Of a stretch of 8,345 bases of DNA, positions 1 through 6,360 are shown one piece after another. A program made the translations under genes and the position numbers. The DNA is taken from contig JACQUS010000429.1 in NCBI GenBank assembly GCA_016210125.1, positions 1 through 8,345 on the forward strand, read 5' to 3'. The first letter of the stretch is position 1, and every line of letters starts with the position of its first letter. The DNA comes from Chloroflexota bacterium (lineage in GTDB: Bacteria > Chloroflexota > UBA6077 > FW602-bin22 > JACQUS01). The notes beneath the pieces are model-generated. The model was not told the origin of the DNA. It searched no databases and worked only from the letters and a program-made list of their open reading frames with translations.

Positions 1-80
1 CGGGGTAGGGTGGGGCAAACACGGTCGCTGGCCAAGCGATTGGCATGAGGTCCCCAGCCGCCGGGGTCGGCAAGGCATAG

Positions 81-86
81 TAGAAT
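81..86 (+). promoter_or_regulatory. Possible -10 element for the acyl-CoA dehydrogenase gene
   Basis: TAGAAT matches 5 of 6 positions of the sigma-70 TATAAT consensus and would place transcription start about 40 nt before ATG 132. No convincing -35 lies 16-18 nt upstream (the region is CCGCCG-like), so the call is weak. Two small inverted repeats lie further upstream: GCCAA/TTGGC at 31-44 with a GCGA loop, and CCCC/GGGG at 52-66. They could belong to a gene ending before the window. Confidence 0.25.
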
Positions 87-116
87 GGCGTGGATATGGC
101 TGCGCATGCACCGCAA

Positions 117-122
117 GAGGAG
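117..122 (+). promoter_or_regulatory. Ribosome binding site deciding the acyl-CoA dehydrogenase start
   Basis: GAGGAG with a 9-nt spacer to ATG 132. The alternative starts at GTG 90 and ATG 96 have no comparable purine-rich site, so this site supports the shorter 385-aa protein. Confidence 0.6.
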
Positions 123-131
123 ACCTGCCGT

Positions 132-1289
132 ATGAGCCGCGTCGACTACTACGACATCGAGCCGCTGCTGACGCCGGAGGAGCGCCTCGTGCGCGATACG
201 GTGCGCCAGTTCGTCGACCGCGAGGTCCTGCCGATCATCGGCGACTGCTTCGAGCGCGCGGAGTTCCCCAAGCAGCTCATTCCGCGGCTGGCCGAGCTGG
301 GGCTGCTGGGGATGGACCTTGAGGGGTACGGCTGCGCCGGGCTGAACTACACGTCCTACGGCCTGGCCTGCCAGGAGCTGGAGCGCGGCGACAGCGGCCT
401 GCGGTCGTTCGTCTCAGTGCAGACGTCGCTCTGCATGTACCCCATCCGCACCTTCGGCAGCGAAGAGCAGCGGCAGAAGTACCTGCCGAAGATGGCCACG
501 GGCGAGCTGATCGGCTGCTTCGGCCTCACCGAGCCGGACCACGGCTCGGACCCGAGCGGCATGGAGACCCGCGCCGTCCGCGACGGCGATAGCTGGGTCA
601 TCAACGGCGCCAAGCGCTGGATCACCAACGGCGGCGTCTGCGGGCTGGCCGTCGTGTGGGCCAAGACCGACGAGGGCGTGCGCGGCTTCGTCGTCGAACG
701 CGGCGCGCGAGGCTTCGAGGTGCGCGACATCCACCACAAGCTGTCGCTGCGTGCCTCGGTCACGTCGGAGCTGATCTTCCAGGACTGCCGCGTGCCGGCG
801 GCGAGCCTCTTGCCAGGGACGAAAGGTCTGCGCGCGGTGCTCATGTGCCTGAACGACGCGCGCTTCGGCATCGTCTGGGGCGCCGTCGGCGCGGCCACGT
901 CCTGCTTTGAGACGGCCTTGGAGTACACCAAGACGCGCACGCAGTTCGAGAAGCCGCTGGCCGCCTTCCAGCTTACTCAGGAGAAGCTGGTGAACATGCT
1001 CACAGAGATCACCAAGGCGCAGCTCCTGGCGTATCGTCTCGGCCGCCTAAAGGACGCTGGGCAGGCCAAGCCGGGGCAGGTCTCGATGGCCAAGATGAAC
1101 AACGTGCGCATTGCCTTGGAGGCCGCCCGCACGGCGCGCGGGATGCTGGGCGCCAACGGCATCAGCCTGGAGTACCCGGTCTTTCGCCACATGTGCAATC
1201 TTGAGTCGGTCTACACCTACGAGGGGACGAACGAGGTGCACACGCTGATCATCGGCCAGGATATCACCGGGATCGCGGCGTTCGCCTGA
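132..1289 (+). CDS. Acyl-CoA dehydrogenase, glutaryl-CoA dehydrogenase-like
   Basis: FAD-dependent cytosolic acyl-CoA dehydrogenase of 385 aa, close to the usual family length. It resembles glutaryl-CoA dehydrogenase, which oxidises and decarboxylates glutaryl-CoA to crotonyl-CoA in lysine, tryptophan and aromatic degradation. Seen: the substrate-arginine segment with R91 (GDSGLRSFVSVQ), the flavin-contact motif FGLTEPDHGSD at 130-140, the W-I-T-N segment near 163-166, and the C-terminal TYEGT block with the likely catalytic base E364 followed by an ITGI tail. Y363, E84 and R91 match the Tyr-Glu-Arg set I recall from decarboxylating members. Open frame continues upstream to a GTG at 90 and an ATG at 96, but ATG 132 is preferred because GAGGAG lies 9 nt before it and homologous N-termini begin near there. 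The acyl-CoA ligase follows on the same strand. Family is certain; glutaryl-CoA as substrate is inferred from motifs. Confidence 0.93.
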   Translation: MSRVDYYDIEPLLTPEERLVRDTVRQFVDREVLPIIGDCFERAEFPKQLIPRLAELGLLGMDLEGYGCAGLNYTSYGLACQELERGDSGLRSFVSVQTSLCMYPIRTFGSEEQRQKYLPKMATGELIGCFGLTEPDHGSDPSGMETRAVRDGDSWVINGAKRWITNGGVCGLAVVWAKTDEGVRGFVVERGARGFEVRDIHHKLSLRASVTSELIFQDCRVPAASLLPGTKGLRAVLMCLNDARFGIVWGAVGAATSCFETALEYTKTRTQFEKPLAAFQLTQEKLVNMLTEITKAQLLAYRLGRLKDAGQAKPGQVSMAKMNNVRIALEAARTARGMLGANGISLEYPVFRHMCNLESVYTYEGTNEVHTLIIGQDITGIAAFA

Positions 1290-1296
1290 TGCCGCT

Positions 1297-1315
1297 CGCC
1301 TTCGCGCGGAAGGCG
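1297..1315 (+). terminator. Stem-loop just after the acyl-CoA dehydrogenase stop
   Basis: A perfect 7-bp stem, CGCCTTC (1297-1303) with GAAGGCG (1309-1315) around a GCGCG loop, begins 8 nt after the stop codon. No T-tract follows, so it is either a T-less terminator-like hairpin or an mRNA-end stabiliser, not a canonical intrinsic terminator. Confidence 0.45.
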
Positions 1316-1333
1316 CCGGGGCTGGTGAGTAGG

Positions 1334-1543
1334 GGGAGCTGAGCTGGGGCGAAGCCCGCTCCCGAACGTCGCCGTGGGCGGTGTGAGGCAGGCTCGAGAG
1401 CTTATGGCTCCCGAAACTGGGCGGCGGTGCCTCGCCCATTTAGGGCGAAGGGGGAATCCAATGGGGGCGTTGCCCTCTTTGGGAATGCTTGTAAGAGGGG
1501 GCGGGGCCGCCCCGGCTGCAAGCCATGTTCGCAGGAGAGCGCG
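1334..1543 (+). other. Stem-loop-rich leader before the acyl-CoA ligase
   Basis: No gene is supported here. It holds several short perfect inverted repeats: a nested hairpin with outer stem GGGAGC/GCTCCC (1334-1339/1358-1363) and inner GGGC-GAA-GCCC (1347-1357); TCGCCC/GGGCGA (1432-1437/1443-1448); CCCTCTT/AAGAGGG (1473-1479/1493-1499); and CGGGG-CCG-CCCCG (1502-1514). A 9-bp direct repeat GCTCCCGAA occurs at 1358-1366 and 1407-1415. The ligase frame is open from 1427, but the translation there is compositionally unlike a ligase N-terminus. None of the stems is followed by a T-run. High G+C makes chance pairing easy, so the structures are visible but their function is unknown. Confidence 0.4.
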
Positions 1544-3118
1544 ATGAACATCGCCGGCTTTCTGAGCATTCCGGCCTCGATGTTCCCGGAGCAGGAGGCC
1601 CTGGTGTACCAGGGCCGGCGCTTCGCCTACGGCCAGGTCGCCGAGCGGGCGGCACGGCTCGCCGGGGCGCTGCGCGAGCTGGGCGTGCGGCCGGGCACGC
1701 GCGTCGCCACCATGGAGACCAACTCAGCGCGCTACGTCGAGATGCTCTACGCCATAGCGCGCCTTGGCGGCGTCATCGTGCCGCTGAATTTCCGGGCCAA
1801 AGTGGAGGAGGTCCGGCACATGCTGGCCACCGCCGACGTGGCGCTAGCGTTCGGCGGCCAGCGCTACTTGCGGCTGCTGGTGGAGGCCGGCGCCGGCCTC
1901 GTGCACCTGCGCGACGTGCTGCCACTAGAAGGGCACGTGGCGGGCTATAGCGTCCTCGACGATGCGCTCGCCCACGCCGAGGCGGTGGAGGACGACGCCG
2001 AGGTGGCCGACGAGGACCTGGCCGTCATCCTCTACACTAGCGGTACGACTGCGCTGCCGAAGGGCGTGATGCTGACCCACGGCGACTTCTCGGCATTCGT
2101 CTTCGGCACCGTCGAGCCGGCCGACGGGACAGACCGCGGGGCGACGCTGCTCAGCGTGCCGCTGCACCACGTGGCCGGCCTCAGCGCCGTGATCACGGCC
2201 TTCTTCGGCGGCCGCCGGCTCGTCGCCCTGCCGCAGTTCGAGCCCACGCTGTGGCTGGAGACGGCCGAGGGCGAGCGCATCACGCATGCCTTCCTCGTGC
2301 CGACGATGCTCAAGCGCGTGCTGGACGAGCCGGACTTCGCCCAGCACGATCTCTCGTCGCTCCAGATTCTGTCCTACGGCGCGGCGCCGATGCCGCTGCC
2401 GGTGATCCGGCGCGCCATCGAGCGCTTTCCCAAGACGGTCGGCTTCATCAACGCCTTTGGCCAGACGGAGACCACGTCGACGGTGGCCATGCTGGGGCCG
2501 GACGACCATCGGCTGGCGGGGACGCCGGCACAGGTAGAGCAGAAGCTGCGGCGCTTGGCGTCGATCGGGCGGCCACTGGCCGATGTCGAGCTGCGCGTCG
2601 TCGACGACGCGGGGTGCGAGCTGCTACGCGGCCAGATCGGCGAGATCGCCATCCGCAGCGAGCGCACCATGCGCGGCTACCTGGGGCAGGAGGACGCCAC
2701 GCGGGCGACGATCGATGCCGAGGGCTGGCTGCGCACGCGCGACCTCGGCTGGATGGATGCGGACGGCTACGTGTTCCTGGCCGGGCGCAAGAGCGATGTG
2801 ATCATCCGCGGCGGGGAGAACATCGCGCCGGACGAGGTGGAGGCGGTGCTGTATCTGCACCCGGCGGTGGAGGATGCGGCCGTGGTCGGCGTGCCCGACG
2901 AGGAGTGGGGCGAGCGCGTGGCGGCGGCGGTGGTGCCGCGGGCGGGGGCGCAGGTCAGCGCGGAGGAGCTCGTGGAGTTCTGCCGCCAGCGCCTGGCGAG
3001 CTTCAAGAAGCCGGAGGTCGTGCGCTTCGTGGGCGAGCTGCCGCGTAATCCGATGGGCAAGGTGCTGCGCCGCGACCTGCGCACGATGTTGGTTGGAGCC
3101 AATGCTGAGGAAGACTGA
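1544..3118 (+). CDS. AMP-forming acyl-CoA ligase (class I adenylate-forming enzyme)
   Basis: A 524-aa ligase that activates a carboxylic acid as acyl-AMP and then forms the CoA thioester, typical of fatty-acid or aromatic-acid CoA ligases. Seen: ATP P-loop YTSGTTALPKG at 164-174 (Ala170 where Gly is commonest), YGAAPM at 278-283, FGQTET at 305-310, TRD with ribose-binding D400, hinge GRKSD with R415, the GGENIAPDEVE block at 423-433, and catalytic lysine K505 in NPMGK. All catalytic motifs are present, so the enzyme should be active. ATG 1544 is chosen over the open frame from 1427 because GGAG (about 1534) lies a few nt upstream and MNIAGFLSIPASMFPEQEAL is a normal family N-terminus. It follows the acyl-CoA dehydrogenase on the same strand, suggesting shared acyl-CoA catabolism. 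The substrate cannot be told from sequence: medium/long-chain, dicarboxylic or aromatic acids are all possible. Confidence 0.93.
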   Translation: MNIAGFLSIPASMFPEQEALVYQGRRFAYGQVAERAARLAGALRELGVRPGTRVATMETNSARYVEMLYAIARLGGVIVPLNFRAKVEEVRHMLATADVALAFGGQRYLRLLVEAGAGLVHLRDVLPLEGHVAGYSVLDDALAHAEAVEDDAEVADEDLAVILYTSGTTALPKGVMLTHGDFSAFVFGTVEPADGTDRGATLLSVPLHHVAGLSAVITAFFGGRRLVALPQFEPTLWLETAEGERITHAFLVPTMLKRVLDEPDFAQHDLSSLQILSYGAAPMPLPVIRRAIERFPKTVGFINAFGQTETTSTVAMLGPDDHRLAGTPAQVEQKLRRLASIGRPLADVELRVVDDAGCELLRGQIGEIAIRSERTMRGYLGQEDATRATIDAEGWLRTRDLGWMDADGYVFLAGRKSDVIIRGGENIAPDEVEAVLYLHPAVEDAAVVGVPDEEWGERVAAAVVPRAGAQVSAEELVEFCRQRLASFKKPEVVRFVGELPRNPMGKVLRRDLRTMLVGANAEED

Positions 3119-3123
3119 TTGGA

Positions 3124-3139
3124 GCGCACACCCCTGCGC
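3124..3139 (+). terminator. Small stem-loop after the acyl-CoA ligase
   Basis: GCGCA (3124-3128) pairs with TGCGC (3135-3139) around a 6-nt CACCCC loop, starting 5 nt after the ligase TGA. The stem is only 5 bp and has no T-tract, so this is a weak terminator candidate. Confidence 0.25.
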
Positions 3140-3157
3140 CAAGGATGCGTGCCCCTG

Positions 3158-3246
3158 CCGGTGAGGCGGCGGGGAGTCGCTGACGTCCCTGCAGCACACC
3201 AGCGCGGGATAGTACGGAGCGACCGCCTCGGGGATAGCCTCACTGG
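3158..3246 (+). other. Candidate structured leader RNA upstream of the Uma2 gene
   Basis: The 193-nt gap before the Uma2 gene contains complementary segments. Stem A pairs 3158-3167 (CCGGTGAGGC) with 3237-3246 (GCCTCACTGG): 10 bp including one G-U. Stem B pairs 3163-3169 (GAGGCGG) with 3223-3229 (CCGCCTC) and stacks on 3177-3181 (TCGCT) with 3218-3222 (AGCGA), leaving a 7-nt bulge. TCCC (3186-3189) and GGGA (3206-3209) can pair inside. Stems A and B share bases 3163-3167, so they are mutually exclusive, as in attenuator-like switches. I recognise no known riboswitch family, and G+C-rich sequence pairs readily by chance. Confidence 0.3.
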
Positions 3247-3298
3247 GTGGGAGTGGGAAGCACCGGCGTGCGCAAGTGATCGAGGAGAAAGGGTATCT

Positions 3299-3303
3299 GG
3301 AGG
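3299..3303 (+). promoter_or_regulatory. Ribosome binding site deciding the Uma2 start
   Basis: GGAGG sits 8 nt before ATG 3312, favouring this start over the in-frame GTG at 3276. Confidence 0.55.
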
Positions 3304-3311
3304 TTGGTGCG

Positions 3312-3872
3312 ATGGCAATGGCGGTAGCGCGACACCGCTTCACGGTGGCCGAGTACCACCGCATGGGCGAGGCCGGCATCTTGGGCGAAGACGAGCGCGT
3401 GGAGCTGATTGATGGCGAGATCGTCGACATGACGCCGATTGGCCGGCGGCACCAGGCGTGCGTCGACCGGCTCAACGACCTGCTGGTTTCCTCGCTACGG
3501 GGGAGGGCTATCGTCCGCGTGCAGGGGTCGCTGCGCCTGGACGAGCACAGCGAGCCACAGCCGGACCTCGTGCTCCTGCGCTATCGGCCGGACTACTACG
3601 CGACGTCCGACGCCGGGCCGGCGGACACGCTCCTCGTTATCGAGGTGGCCGAGACCTCGGCGCGCTACGACCGCCGCGTGAAGGTCCCGCTCTACGCCCG
3701 CGCTGGCATCCCGGAGGTGTGGCTGGTCGATGTGGACGCCGGGCGGGTTGCCACCTATCGGGAGCCCGACCCGCAGGGCTATCGGCGCGTGCTCACAGTC
3801 CGCGGCCAGGACCGCCTCGCCCCCCTTGCGTTCCCCGACCTCGCGCTGACGGCCGCCGACGTCCTCGGCTGA
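3312..3872 (+). CDS. Uma2-family protein (PD-(D/E)xK nuclease-like fold)
   Basis: A 186-aa protein of the Uma2 (DUF820) family, whose length and motif order match the family. Seen: the N-terminal TVAEYHRM segment, VELIDGEIVDM at 30-40, QPDLVLL with D85, the LLVIEVAETS strand with E111, YDRRVKVPLYARAGIPEVWLVD at 119-140 with K124, and a C-terminal FPDLALTAADVLG tail. D85, E111 and a nearby lysine are the probable metal-site residues of the nuclease-like fold. Uma2 proteins occur in many copies in some Chloroflexota, cyanobacteria and Deinococcota, and their biological role is not settled. ATG 3312 is chosen because GGAGG lies 8 nt upstream; a GTG at 3276 would add 12 residues absent from typical members. 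The gene is convergent with the aminomutase gene, with 3 nt between the stop codons. Confidence 0.9.
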   Translation: MAMAVARHRFTVAEYHRMGEAGILGEDERVELIDGEIVDMTPIGRRHQACVDRLNDLLVSSLRGRAIVRVQGSLRLDEHSEPQPDLVLLRYRPDYYATSDAGPADTLLVIEVAETSARYDRRVKVPLYARAGIPEVWLVDVDAGRVATYREPDPQGYRRVLTVRGQDRLAPLAFPDLALTAADVLG

Positions 3873-3875
3873 GGG

Positions 3876-5237
3876 CTACAGCACGCCCTCGCCCTGGCAG
3901 CGCGCCACAGCGGCGTCGAAGGCCCGCGCCGTGACCTCGACGTCGGCCTCGGCGTGAGCCACCGAGAGCATGGTGTTCGGCGCCGGCAGGTCGACGCCGT
4001 GCACGTAGCACGCGCGGCGCAGGTGCGCGGCGCGCGGCCCGCCGACGCTATGCTCCAGCACGTCGCCCGGGATCTGGCCCGACTCGACCGCCGCGCGGTC
4101 GGCGTCGAGACCCAAGCCGATGTGCAGGATGGCGTTGCCGCCCCAGACGACGCCGGCCACGCCGCGCCGCCGCAGCCGCTCCTGGAGCGCTTCGCGCAGG
4201 AGCTCGCTCAGTCGGTCGGTATGCCGGTGCACGGAGCCGTCCAAATAGGCTGTCAGCGCCGCCACGCCGGCGGCGGCCGAGAGCGGGTTGGCGTTGAACG
4301 TCCCAGGGTGTGCCACACGGGAGCGGCGGTTGCGCTCAGCATCGGCGCCGAAGGCCAGGGGCGCGAAGAGCGCGCGTCGGCCGGCGACGGCGCCGCCGGG
4401 TAGGCCGCCGACGAGCGCCTTGGCGAAGGTCGCCAGGTCGGGCGTCACGCCATAGAGGGCCTGCGCGCCGCCGGGCGAGAGCCGGAAGCCGGTCACGACC
4501 TCGTCGAAGATGAGCACCGTGCCCGTCTCGCGCGTGGCCTGCCGCAGCGCCTCGAGGAAGCCGGGCGCCGTCGGCACCACGCCGCCGCGCCCGCCGGATG
4601 GCTCGAGGATGACGGCGGCGATCTCCCGCGCTGCTAGGGCGGCGCGCAGGGCCGCGACGTCGTTCGGCGGCAGGACGACCAGCAGCGCTTGCAGCGCGTC
4701 GGGCACGCCGACGGACGACGGCAGCTCGTAGGGCGTCGTGATCCCGCGATTCAGGTGGTCGTGCCAGCCGTGGAAGTGCCCGGCGAACTTGGCCACCTTG
4801 GCCCGACCGGTCGCCGCGCGCGCCAGGCGCAGGGCCATCATCGTCGCCTCGGTGCCGGAGCTGGTGAACTTGACGACGTCGGCGCAGGGCACGAGCCGCT
4901 GGACGAGCTGCCCCCAGCGCACCTCGAGCTCATGGCTAGCGCCGTAGTGTGTCCCGAGCGCGACTTGCTCCTGGACGGCACGCACGATGGCCGGATGGCC
5001 GTGGCCGAGCATCAGCGCACCGTGGCCGAGGCGGTAGTCGATGTACTCGTTGCCGTCGACGTCCCATTTGCGCGCGCCGGCGGCGTGGGCGATGTAGATG
5101 GGGAACGGCCGGAAGTAGCGGCTGTCGTGGGTCACGCCGCTGGGGAAGACGGCGGTGGCTTCGGCGTAAAGGCGCTGCGACCCGGCGCGGCCGGCGACGT
5201 AGTCTTCCTCGATCGTCCGGAGAACGGCCTCCTGCAT
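3876..5237 (-). CDS. Class III aminotransferase, glutamate-1-semialdehyde 2,1-aminomutase-like
   Basis: A 453-aa PLP-dependent fold-type I enzyme of the GSA-aminomutase group. Seen: SGVTHDSRYF at 33-42 with R40 at the position of the substrate-carboxylate arginine, SSGTEA at 126-131 (phosphate binding), HGWHDH at 156-161, LIFDEVVTGFR with the pyridine-nitrogen aspartate D245, FAKALVGGLPGG with the Schiff-base lysine K273, and PGTFNANPLSAAAG at 311-324. The enzyme should be catalytically competent. It differs from tetrapyrrole HemL: the HemL SWGPMVLGH segment reads GHGALMLGH, the GTLSGNP motif reads GTFNANP, and the C-terminal APSAFE-type region reads APNTML. A role in haem synthesis is therefore doubtful; another amino acid or ketone substrate is likelier. 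The start at 5237 is 22 nt after the PilZ stop, with no obvious strong ribosome site, suggesting one transcript. No other haem genes are nearby. Confidence 0.9.
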   Translation of the reverse strand: MQEAVLRTIEEDYVAGRAGSQRLYAEATAVFPSGVTHDSRYFRPFPIYIAHAAGARKWDVDGNEYIDYRLGHGALMLGHGHPAIVRAVQEQVALGTHYGASHELEVRWGQLVQRLVPCADVVKFTSSGTEATMMALRLARAATGRAKVAKFAGHFHGWHDHLNRGITTPYELPSSVGVPDALQALLVVLPPNDVAALRAALAAREIAAVILEPSGGRGGVVPTAPGFLEALRQATRETGTVLIFDEVVTGFRLSPGGAQALYGVTPDLATFAKALVGGLPGGAVAGRRALFAPLAFGADAERNRRSRVAHPGTFNANPLSAAAGVAALTAYLDGSVHRHTDRLSELLREALQERLRRRGVAGVVWGGNAILHIGLGLDADRAAVESGQIPGDVLEHSVGGPRAAHLRRACYVHGVDLPAPNTMLSVAHAEADVEVTARAFDAAVARCQGEGVL

Positions 5238-5259
5238 CGCCGCTGCTCGCGCGCCGCGG

Positions 5260-6069
5260 CTACAGGACGCCGCGGCGGCGCATCTCCATCTCCCACGCCA
5301 GCGTGTAGCGGATCAGGCGCTCGCGCTCGGCCTGGCTGAGCTTGTCCCAGCGCACGCCCAGGCGGTACTTGCGCCCGCCCTCGCCGTCGAGGACGATCAG
5401 GCGCACCACGTCGCCGTCGAGCGTCAGTTCGTCGCTGGCGTTGGCCGCCTCCTCGCCGCGCTTGCCCCCCTGCGTATAGTGGCCGGGCCGCGCCCCGGCG
5501 CCGAAGCCACGCGCTCCCAAGCCCGCGCCGCCGATCGTGAAGCGGCGACGGCCACGCGTGCGCTGCTGGTCGCGATTCTGCCGTACCCGCGGCAGCTTGA
5601 AGCGCACGCTGAGTTTGTCGCCGACGTCGACTGCCTGCTTGAGCTGAACCTGGGAGCCACCGGCGCTCAGGTCGACGATGATGGCGCGCATGGTCGGCCC
5701 GAGCTTGCCGTCCTTCTCGACCCAGACCTGCACGTTGTCGATGACCAGCTCCATGCGTGCGAACTCGCGGAGCTGCTCGCCGGCGTTGTCCGCCGGACGC
5801 TCCAGGAGGACGAGGGGCTCAGGCTCGAGGCGGTTGCCGACGACCTTGGTCTTGAAGAAGTACCAGTTGTTACGCTTGGGCGCCTGGAGGAGCACCGGCG
5901 TGCCGACGCGCAAGCGCACGAGCATGCCGCTTTTCATAGGCATCGCCAGAGCCAGCGTGTCCTCGGCGACCTCTTCGATCTGGCTGACGTAGCGCTCTTC
6001 CGGCGAGACCTCGATCTCGGCCCGCTGGCCCGGGAAGAAGAACGTCGACCACTTTATCTCAATAGCCAC
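5260..6069 (-). CDS. YcgR-like PilZ-domain protein with Gly/Arg-rich insertion
   Basis: A 269-aa predicted cytoplasmic cyclic-di-GMP receptor. Residues 1-95 resemble the YcgR-type N-terminal domain (GQRAEIEV near 14-21, then beta-rich sequence to VLLERPAD). The PilZ domain begins at about 100: REFAR supplies an RxxxR motif (R101, R105) and VDLSAGG supplies DxSxxG (D133, S135, G138), so the ligand-binding residues are kept. Between beta strands, residues 161-212 form a basic, Gly-rich low-complexity insertion (RGRRRFTIGGAGLGARGFG and on), after which the barrel resumes at LTLDGDVVRLIVLDGEGG and ends in a helix rich in Arg/Glu. The start is GTG 6069 with GAGGG 4 nt upstream (plus 6074-6078). 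Aminomutase-like gene follows after 22 nt. No GGDEF, EAL or flagellar gene is in the window, so the output is unknown. Confidence 0.87.
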   Translation of the reverse strand: MAIEIKWSTFFFPGQRAEIEVSPEERYVSQIEEVAEDTLALAMPMKSGMLVRLRVGTPVLLQAPKRNNWYFFKTKVVGNRLEPEPLVLLERPADNAGEQLREFARMELVIDNVQVWVEKDGKLGPTMRAIIVDLSAGGSQVQLKQAVDVGDKLSVRFKLPRVRQNRDQQRTRGRRRFTIGGAGLGARGFGAGARPGHYTQGGKRGEEAANASDELTLDGDVVRLIVLDGEGGRKYRLGVRWDKLSQAERERLIRYTLAWEMEMRRRGVL

Positions 6070-6141
6070 GTCGCCCTCGATTCGCCACCGACGGAGCCGT
6101 CAAGCTAGCTCTCGTCCGAGGTATACGCAGAACGCAATCTT

Positions 6142-6171
6142 ATCATACGTGCTCTGCAGAAGGATTGCCAG
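6142..6171 (-). promoter_or_regulatory. Possible promoter of the PilZ/aminomutase unit
   Basis: On the minus strand TATGAT (plus 6142-6147) is a 5/6 match to the -10 consensus, preceded 18 nt upstream by CTGGCA (plus 6166-6171), a 4/6 match to TTGACA. It would start transcription about 65 nt before GTG 6069. A 5-bp inverted repeat TGCCA/TGGCA (6166-6170/6186-6190) overlaps the -35. The area is more A+T-rich than the surrounding genes, as expected for a promoter, but the call is from sequence only. Confidence 0.35.
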
Positions 6172-6214
6172 CCTTCGCGCGCAGTTGGCAGCCTGACTGT
6201 CATCTTAGCCCGAT

Positions 6215-6232
6215 CTTACCGACGTCCGTAAG
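6215..6232. promoter_or_regulatory. Near-perfect 18-bp palindrome, operator-like
   Basis: CTTAC-C-GACGTC-C-GTAAG is an 18-bp palindrome broken only at the two mirrored positions 6220 and 6227. It lies upstream of the PilZ promoter region and downstream of the crotonase stop, in the 275-nt non-coding stretch 6070-6344. The size and symmetry fit a dimeric repressor site such as those of TetR- or GntR-type regulators, but no regulator gene is in the window and I recognise no specific consensus. Confidence 0.3.
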
Positions 6233-6332
6233 GGCTGTCAAGCACTCGCGCGGTGACCGATTTACCGTACATGCGTGATCCAATACCTGCCGGCCCGCCC
6301 GCAGCCACCATGTACAACGGTGCGCGGGCTGT

Positions 6333-6360
6333 CCAGGTGGCGGGTCAGCCGCCGGGCTGG
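6333..6360 (-). terminator. Stem-loop across the crotonase stop codon
   Basis: GGCGG (6339-6343) pairs with CCGCC (6349-6353) around the stop codon, with an outer CCAG/CTGG pairing (6333-6336/6357-6360). There is no T-tract on the minus strand, so this is a weak termination or mRNA-end candidate. Confidence 0.25.

Noticed and set aside
1427..1543. N-terminal extension of the ligase frame to 1427
   Set aside because: The translation is Arg/Gly-rich, runs through several stem-loops and lacks a good ribosome site at 1427; ATG 1544 has a ribosome site and a family-like N-terminus.
3231..3275. Resemblance of the CACTGG/GTGGGAAG stretch to the 3' part of a cobalamin riboswitch
   Set aside because: The conserved core segments of that riboswitch are missing and the downstream gene is Uma2, not a cobalamin gene.
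2624..3475. Long minus-strand open frame of 283 codons across the ligase 3' end
   Set aside because: It is a shadow of the ligase and Uma2 frames in G+C-rich DNA, with low-complexity composition and no recognisable motif.
4689..5339. Plus-strand open frame of 216 codons opposite the aminomutase gene
   Set aside because: It is antisense to a clear PLP-enzyme gene and its composition reflects third-position G+C bias.
5479..6108. Plus-strand open frame of 209 codons opposite the PilZ gene
   Set aside because: It is antisense to a gene with clear PilZ motifs and shows no domain signature.
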